A stretch of DNA of 46,215 nucleotides from the NCBI RefSeq assembly GCF_020630935.1, contig NZ_JAHDIG010000039.1, positions 1 through 46,215 of the forward strand, written 5' to 3'. Below the pieces are notes generated by a model that was not told the origin of the DNA, searched no databases, and worked only from the letters and a program-made list of their open reading frames with translations. This DNA comes from Bernardetia sp. Its GTDB lineage: Bacteria; Bacteroidota; Bacteroidia; Cytophagales; Bernardetiaceae. How positions within the stretch are numbered: position 1 is the first letter of the stretch; each line of letters starts with the position of its first letter. Position numbers and translations under genes: made by a program. Shown one piece after another: positions 42,426 to 46,215 of this stretch.

Positions 42426-42890
42426 TCAATGAGTTATTTTTTCTATTTCTTCTATCAGATGCTTTAGAGTTTCTATTTGTTTTATACCAAACCTCTCACA
42501 GACAATATCAACATTTCCCTTTCGCCAATAGCCTTTCGGACAGCAGACTACGATATTTTCTTTTCTGGCAAAAAGTCCTAATTCCAACAGACTGATAGGA
42601 GCTTTTGAAGTGGGAGCAAAATAAAAGACAATCAAATCAGCTTTTTCTAGTGCGTCTAGTTCCCACGTTACTTGTTCTTTGAAATAGGTGTTTTCAATGG
42701 TTTGTTCCCAAGAGCTATCCCAGTCTTTTCGGCGTGGATTGAAAAAATGTAACATTGGATTTTCTTCAAAATTATCAATGATTTCTTGTTGCCAATCGAT
42801 AGCATTTCCCATATCAATACTGCCTGCTAAGAAAATACTTTTATGGGTTGAGGGGATTTCTAATGAAGAAGGTGGATAGATAGTTGGCAT
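42426..42890 (-). CDS. Nucleoside 2-deoxyribosyltransferase-like protein
   Basis: A 154-aa soluble protein of the nucleoside 2-deoxyribosyltransferase-like superfamily. It has SIFLAGSIDMGNAIDWQ at the start, FFNPRRKDWDSSW, then VTWELDALEKADLIVFYFAP and SLLELGLFARK, where the Glu is the usual catalytic or binding residue. The Arg-Arg and Trp-Glu positions fit the nucleotide-binding pocket. Members act on N-glycosidic bonds of nucleosides or nucleotides; the exact substrate is unknown. It is a single gene, with a repeat element on its upstream side. Confidence 0.8.
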   Translation of the reverse strand: MPTIYPPSSLEIPSTHKSIFLAGSIDMGNAIDWQQEIIDNFEENPMLHFFNPRRKDWDSSWEQTIENTYFKEQVTWELDALEKADLIVFYFAPTSKAPISLLELGLFARKENIVVCCPKGYWRKGNVDIVCERFGIKQIETLKHLIEEIEKITH

Positions 42891-42919
42891 TTGAGTAAAA
42901 TTAAAGAATTGAAACTTTG

Positions 42920-43027
42920 AACTTGTTTAAGGATGGTTTTCTAGCGCAAGATTCCATCTTGTGCTTACCGTTTCGTCAGCATATACTGACGAAGAAGTGA
43001 GTCCAAGCAGAATGCATTAAACAACTT
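42920..43027. repeat. Palindromic repeat element E
   Basis: A 108-bp element with near-perfect terminal inverted repeats: AACTTGTTTAA (42920-42930) and TTAAACAACTT (43017-43027), one mismatch. Inside are a hairpin GCGCAAGAT/ATCTTGTGC and a perfect 8-bp hairpin TTCGTCAG (42972-42979) with CTGACGAA (42986-42993). Its CTTGTGCTTACCGTTT and TTAAACAACTT segments recur in the composite repeat at 43-95. No target duplication and no open frame were seen. Confidence 0.65.
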
Positions 43028-43049
43028 CTTTATAAAGTTACAAAAAAAC

Positions 43050-43081
43050 AAACCTCAAGAAAATAAATTCTCTTGAGGTTT
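43050..43081 (-). terminator. Terminator of the L,D-transpeptidase gene
   Basis: A perfect 11-bp stem (43050-43060 with 43071-43081). On the minus strand it is followed by TTTGTTTTTTTG-type sequence, a good U tract. Confidence 0.75.
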
Positions 43082-43142
43082 ACTATAAAGATTGTTTAGT
43101 TTAGAATAAATGCTTCTGTTTCAATGTGCTAAACTTTTCGCC

Positions 43143-43165
43143 ATTGTCGGTATCTCACCGATAAT
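43143..43165. repeat. Covarying hairpin module, copy 3
   Basis: ATTGTCGGT (43143-43151) pairs with ACCGATAAT (43157-43165) with one G-T pair and loop ATCTC. An imperfect 18-bp direct repeat flanks it: AATGCTTCTGTTTCAATG at 43109-43126 and AATGCTTTTATTTCATTG at 43177-43194. The second copy overlaps the stop codon of the L,D-transpeptidase gene. Confidence 0.6.
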
Positions 43166-43183
43166 CATTTACACTGAATGCTT

Positions 43184-45022
43184 TTATTTCATTGCTAATT
43201 CATTTTTTTTCAAGACACTAAATTCCTTAGAACGTTTTTGCATCCATTCTTCTAGGTTTTTATCACGCTTTGCTAAAATATCCTTCTGTGCTTGGTCATA
43301 ACCATAAACATCTTTTGAAAAATGAACTTTTCCATTATCATCTACCCACGTTGTCCAATAGACAATATGAACAACCCATTGCCTGTCTAGGTAAACATTA
43401 GTTGTCGTTCCACCATACATCGTTTCATGTATTTTTTCTGGAGTCCATGTTTCTGGTTTTTCTTTTAAAATATAATTGGCTAATGCTTCTGGTTCGTGCA
43501 AACGAATACAACCGTGGCTCAAGGCTCTATCTGCTTTGTCAAACTGGGTAGAAGGTGTATCGTGCATATAAACGTTGTTTGCATTTGGAAAAATAAACTT
43601 TACTCTACCAAGTGCATTTCCTGCTCCCGAATTTTGTACGATAGAATAATTACCCATATTGCTTACATTACTCCAATTTACAGAACTTGGACTAATTTCT
43701 CTTACTCCACTACTGGTGCGCTGATAAATACTAAAATTATTCCTTGAAAAATAGCTACCTCCACGACGTAATTTAGGCAACATCTCATTGGTGGCAATGC
43801 TGACAGGAACATGCCATTTCGGACTCATCACGACATATTTCATTGTATCTACAAAGAGAGGAGTAGCGTGAAAAGAACGACCTACCATTACTTTGGTTTC
43901 AAAATTTCGTTTTCCATAATCGTACAAACGCATCCAATACGAAGGAACATTCACAATAATATAGCTATCTCCCAAAGAATCTCTGAGCCAGCGCATACGT
44001 TCCATATTGAGTTCTATTTGCTCTAATCTTGTTTCTGCCGAAGTAGCCAGTTCTTTAAGCAAATTATTTCCTACTACTCCATCTCTTTCTAAAGTATGGC
44101 GTTCTTGAAAATTTTTGACAGCTTCTTGTAGTTTTTTATCATATACTTGTGAGGTATCAGAAGCATCATTTTCTGTAAGTTGTAGGTCTCCTGTTTTGCT
44201 CAATATATTTCTAATAGTAGGAACAAGTTCATGACGGTTAAACTCTTCTGTGCTATCTATTTTAATCTTTTTATAATTTTCAATATTAATTTTTTCCCAA
44301 CCTCCTTCTCTTACTATTTTTTTATACTCTTCTCTAGCTTCTTTTAGCTTTGCATAGAGTTCGTATTGAGGTTCTGCCTTTTTGATAATATCATCAAATG
44401 TATTGTTTTGGGTAGCACTGTAAAGCACATCTACAAAATCAGCAGGATGATAGTCTTCTAGCCAAATATTTAGTTCATCTCCTACTTCATCTGGCTTGAC
44501 TCTACCAGCCTTAATATGATTTAAGTAAGTGAGAGCCATAGCTGTTGTGAAAACGTCAAGTTTCATGAGCTTAGGCAAGTCATAATCTCCATCTGTTCCC
44601 AACAAAGCAGTTTGTGTTTCGTCTATATCAGCAAGTGCATAAGCATCTTCGTTTAGTCCTTCCGAACCTGCACTTTTAAGGTAGCCCATCAGAGATTGTG
44701 TATGAGGAAGAACAGTAGTGGCAGAGTACCAAACAGGTTGAAAGTTATTTTTCTGATAAAATAAATACAACTGCTCTTTCAAAAAACTTCTAGCAAAAGA
44801 ATCTGGAAAGTAAAGCTCACTTTGCTTGGCATCTATGAGTTGTTTTATCCAAATTTCAGCTTCTTCTGTATCTATTTCAGCTTCTGGGATGAGGTAAGCA
44901 ATATCTATTTCTTCGGTAGTATGTCCGAATTTGTCTCGTTTACAAGATGAAAAAGTAAGAAATAAGAAGGCGAGTAAAAATGTAAGAAGAAAAAATCTCT
45001 TGTAAAATGGGAAGTAATTCAT
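43184..45022 (-). CDS. L,D-transpeptidase lipoprotein (YcbB/LdtD-like)
   Basis: A 612-aa envelope enzyme that forms 3-3 or related cross-links in peptidoglycan. The signal sequence ends at Cys27 (FSSCKRD), so it is probably lipid-anchored. An alpha-helical scaffold domain covers about 60-270, a peptidoglycan-binding domain about 290-327 (LQEAVKNFQERHTLERDGVVG) and the YkuD catalytic domain about 354-540. The catalytic Cys505 is in SHGCIRLHEP, with a His upstream in YMHDTPS. This domain order is that of the long YcbB type. A charged tail of about 60 residues ends the protein. It forms a minus-strand run with the DUF2911 gene but has a terminator between them. Confidence 0.92.
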   Translation of the reverse strand: MNYFPFYKRFFLLTFLLAFLFLTFSSCKRDKFGHTTEEIDIAYLIPEAEIDTEEAEIWIKQLIDAKQSELYFPDSFARSFLKEQLYLFYQKNNFQPVWYSATTVLPHTQSLMGYLKSAGSEGLNEDAYALADIDETQTALLGTDGDYDLPKLMKLDVFTTAMALTYLNHIKAGRVKPDEVGDELNIWLEDYHPADFVDVLYSATQNNTFDDIIKKAEPQYELYAKLKEAREEYKKIVREGGWEKINIENYKKIKIDSTEEFNRHELVPTIRNILSKTGDLQLTENDASDTSQVYDKKLQEAVKNFQERHTLERDGVVGNNLLKELATSAETRLEQIELNMERMRWLRDSLGDSYIIVNVPSYWMRLYDYGKRNFETKVMVGRSFHATPLFVDTMKYVVMSPKWHVPVSIATNEMLPKLRRGGSYFSRNNFSIYQRTSSGVREISPSSVNWSNVSNMGNYSIVQNSGAGNALGRVKFIFPNANNVYMHDTPSTQFDKADRALSHGCIRLHEPEALANYILKEKPETWTPEKIHETMYGGTTTNVYLDRQWVVHIVYWTTWVDDNGKVHFSKDVYGYDQAQKDILAKRDKNLEEWMQKRSKEFSVLKKNELAMK

Positions 45023-45078
45023 AAGAAATAAGTTAAAAAAATGTGTAAGATAAAAAGCAAGAGAATGCTATTAAAAAT

Positions 45079-45096
45079 AAAAGGCAATCGCCTTTT
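45079..45096 (-). terminator. Terminator of the DUF2911 gene
   Basis: AAAAGGC (45079-45085) pairs with GCCTTTT (45090-45096) with a 4-nt loop. On the minus strand the stem is followed by ATTTTTAATAG, a short T run. Confidence 0.7.
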
Positions 45097-45186
45097 TAGC
45101 AAAATCTGTACCTAGATAAACGGATTCTATTACAAAAAGTTTTTGTTTATGTCTTTAATAAGTTGGAATAAATGCTTTTTACGTCA

Positions 45187-46089
45187 TTAATTTAATTTCA
45201 GAATCCACGTATCTATCTGTGCTTGAATAGTCTCTTGGTAAATAAAATTGGCATCGTCTTGTCCTACTTTTAATGCTTTTTTTGCGTTTTCTATTGCTCC
45301 TTTGTAGTCATTTCCTAAGGCTAATATTTCAGCTTTTACCCAGTAGGGAAGGTAGTGGTCATTTTTGAGTTTTATAGCTTGATTTGCCCAGTCTAGTGCT
45401 TGACGAAGTTCTATTTTTTCGTTTTTGTAATATCCTGCACTACGTACTAATACCTGCCAGTCGTTTGGATATTTTGAAATAGCTTCTGCAATATTTTTCT
45501 TGGCTTCTTCTACTGTATTTACTTGGATTGTAATTCTTGCTAATTTGCATTCCCAACGCAAAATAAAAGTAGCTTCGTTTTCCAATATTTTATCAAAATC
45601 ATACGCTAAAGTTTCTTGAAATTTTGATTTTTCAACAGTCGCACTGACACGCAAAACATCATTTTTAGAGTCGTATGCCTCTTTTCCCCAAGAATCTACT
45701 GCCGTATTGAAAATAAATGTCCAGTCTCCTCTTTTCTGTGGAATAACAAAAATAGCATATTTTCCTTTCTTCAATGGTCTTCCATTAATTTTTACATCAC
45801 TAGAAAATTCCATAGTTGTCGCCTCATTTGCACCTGCTCGCCAAACTTTGCCATAAGGCACAAGTTCTCCCCAAATATCGCCTTTTCTTCCCTTCACACT
45901 TGGGCGACTATAACGAACATAAAACTCTGTTAGTCCGATTTCCTGCATCAATGTTGAAATAGAACTTTTGCGTGGGAGTTCTAGTTTTTCTTCTTCCTCC
46001 GACATATCATTGGCTTGTCCTTTTTCTTGGGCAAAGGTTGAAAAAGAAATGAGAGAGAATGAGATAAAAAAATAAATAAAAATTTTCAT
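45187..46089 (-). CDS. Secreted DUF2911 protein with TPR-like C-terminus
   Basis: A 300-aa exported protein with a signal peptide ending STFAQ (about residue 20). DUF2911 spans about 40-185: SSISTLMQEIGLTEFYVRYSRPSVKGRK, WRAGANEATTMEFSSDV, GKYAIFVIPQKRGDWTFIFN and a final LRWE. Residues about 195-300 are helical TPR-like units (DWQVLVRSAGYY, ALDWANQAIKLKNDHYLPYWVKAEI). This architecture is common and restricted mainly to Bacteroidota and relatives. The function is unknown. A heptanucleotide tandem repeat begins about 70 bp upstream of the start. Confidence 0.88.
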   Translation of the reverse strand: MKIFIYFFISFSLISFSTFAQEKGQANDMSEEEEKLELPRKSSISTLMQEIGLTEFYVRYSRPSVKGRKGDIWGELVPYGKVWRAGANEATTMEFSSDVKINGRPLKKGKYAIFVIPQKRGDWTFIFNTAVDSWGKEAYDSKNDVLRVSATVEKSKFQETLAYDFDKILENEATFILRWECKLARITIQVNTVEEAKKNIAEAISKYPNDWQVLVRSAGYYKNEKIELRQALDWANQAIKLKNDHYLPYWVKAEILALGNDYKGAIENAKKALKVGQDDANFIYQETIQAQIDTWILKLN

Positions 46090-46160
46090 TCAAGAATATG
46101 TTAGAATTACGAATTTTTTGACTTAAAAGACAATAATCATTCAAGAAATGTAGTTCCTCC

Positions 46161-46215
46161 CTGATTACTGATTACTGATTACTGATTACTGATTACTGAT
46201 TACTGATTACTGATT
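46161..46215. repeat. Heptanucleotide tandem repeat, cut by the window end
   Basis: Seven full copies and one partial copy of CTGATTA in perfect tandem, running off the end of the window. The unit is 7 bp and all copies visible are identical. It lies about 70 bp before the DUF2911 gene start on the opposite side of its reading direction. Confidence 0.95.

Noticed and set aside
46161-46215. CRISPR array
   Set aside because: The repeats are 7 bp and contiguous with no spacers.

Overview
The window looks like chromosome of an AT-rich member of the Bacteroidota, most likely a Cytophagales bacterium near Bernardetia/Flexibacter. This is inferred from gene content: S46 dipeptidyl peptidase, DUF2911-TPR, 7TM-DISM/SpoIIE phosphatase, secreted TPR-CHAT protein, S74 chaperone protein, Mrp with an N-terminal MIP18 domain. 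Several upstream regions also carry the phylum's TTG-N20-TAnnTTTG promoter, and there are few Shine-Dalgarno sequences. No tRNA, rRNA, CRISPR array, prophage module or transposase gene was found.

Layout. 1-4.9 kb: composite repeat, secreted TPR protein, then on the minus strand an Ig-like lipoprotein, folK and bifunctional hisB. 5-8.2 kb: unknown 454-aa protein, alpha/beta hydrolase, tadA-like deaminase. 8.5-14.6 kb: ECF sigma factor with a small partner, then a 1533-aa secreted protein ending in a self-cleaving S74 domain. 14.6-18.2 kb (minus): ubiA-type prenyltransferase, NifU-C protein, mrp and a DUF4184 membrane protein; nifU and mrp form an Fe-S pair. 18.3-22.2 kb: 7TM-DISM/SpoIIE phosphatase, TRAP large permease, coupled small membrane protein. 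22.3-24.2 kb (minus): HEAT-repeat protein and rsmI. 24.5-29.3 kb: amidohydrolase lipoprotein, three small unknown genes, receiver-histidine kinase. 29.8-36.3 kb: secreted SnoaL-like protein, ydcF, secreted TPR-CHAT protein. 36.4-39.4 kb: inorganic pyrophosphatase and a DPP7-type S46 peptidase. 39.4-43 kb: a possible gene remnant, an unknown 452-aa gene, a Sir2-like protein lacking its zinc cysteines, a 36-aa Lys/Pro-rich peptide, a nucleoside deoxyribosyltransferase-like protein. 43-46.2 kb (minus): L,D-transpeptidase and DUF2911-TPR protein, ending in a heptanucleotide tandem repeat cut by the window edge.

The most notable non-genic signal is a family of short non-autonomous mobile elements (about 122-134 bp) with ends reading TAGAGTACTGGACAT. 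Two copies (9699-9821, 24384-24505) are flanked by perfect 9-bp target duplications. A third (31823-31956) shares one half and has swapped the other. A fourth, partial copy (about 96-150) is fused to a second palindromic repeat type that also occurs at 42920-43027. A hairpin module inside the third copy recurs alone at 26320 and 43143 with compensatory base changes in its stem. These elements sit in intergenic DNA, three of them just upstream of genes for secreted proteins.
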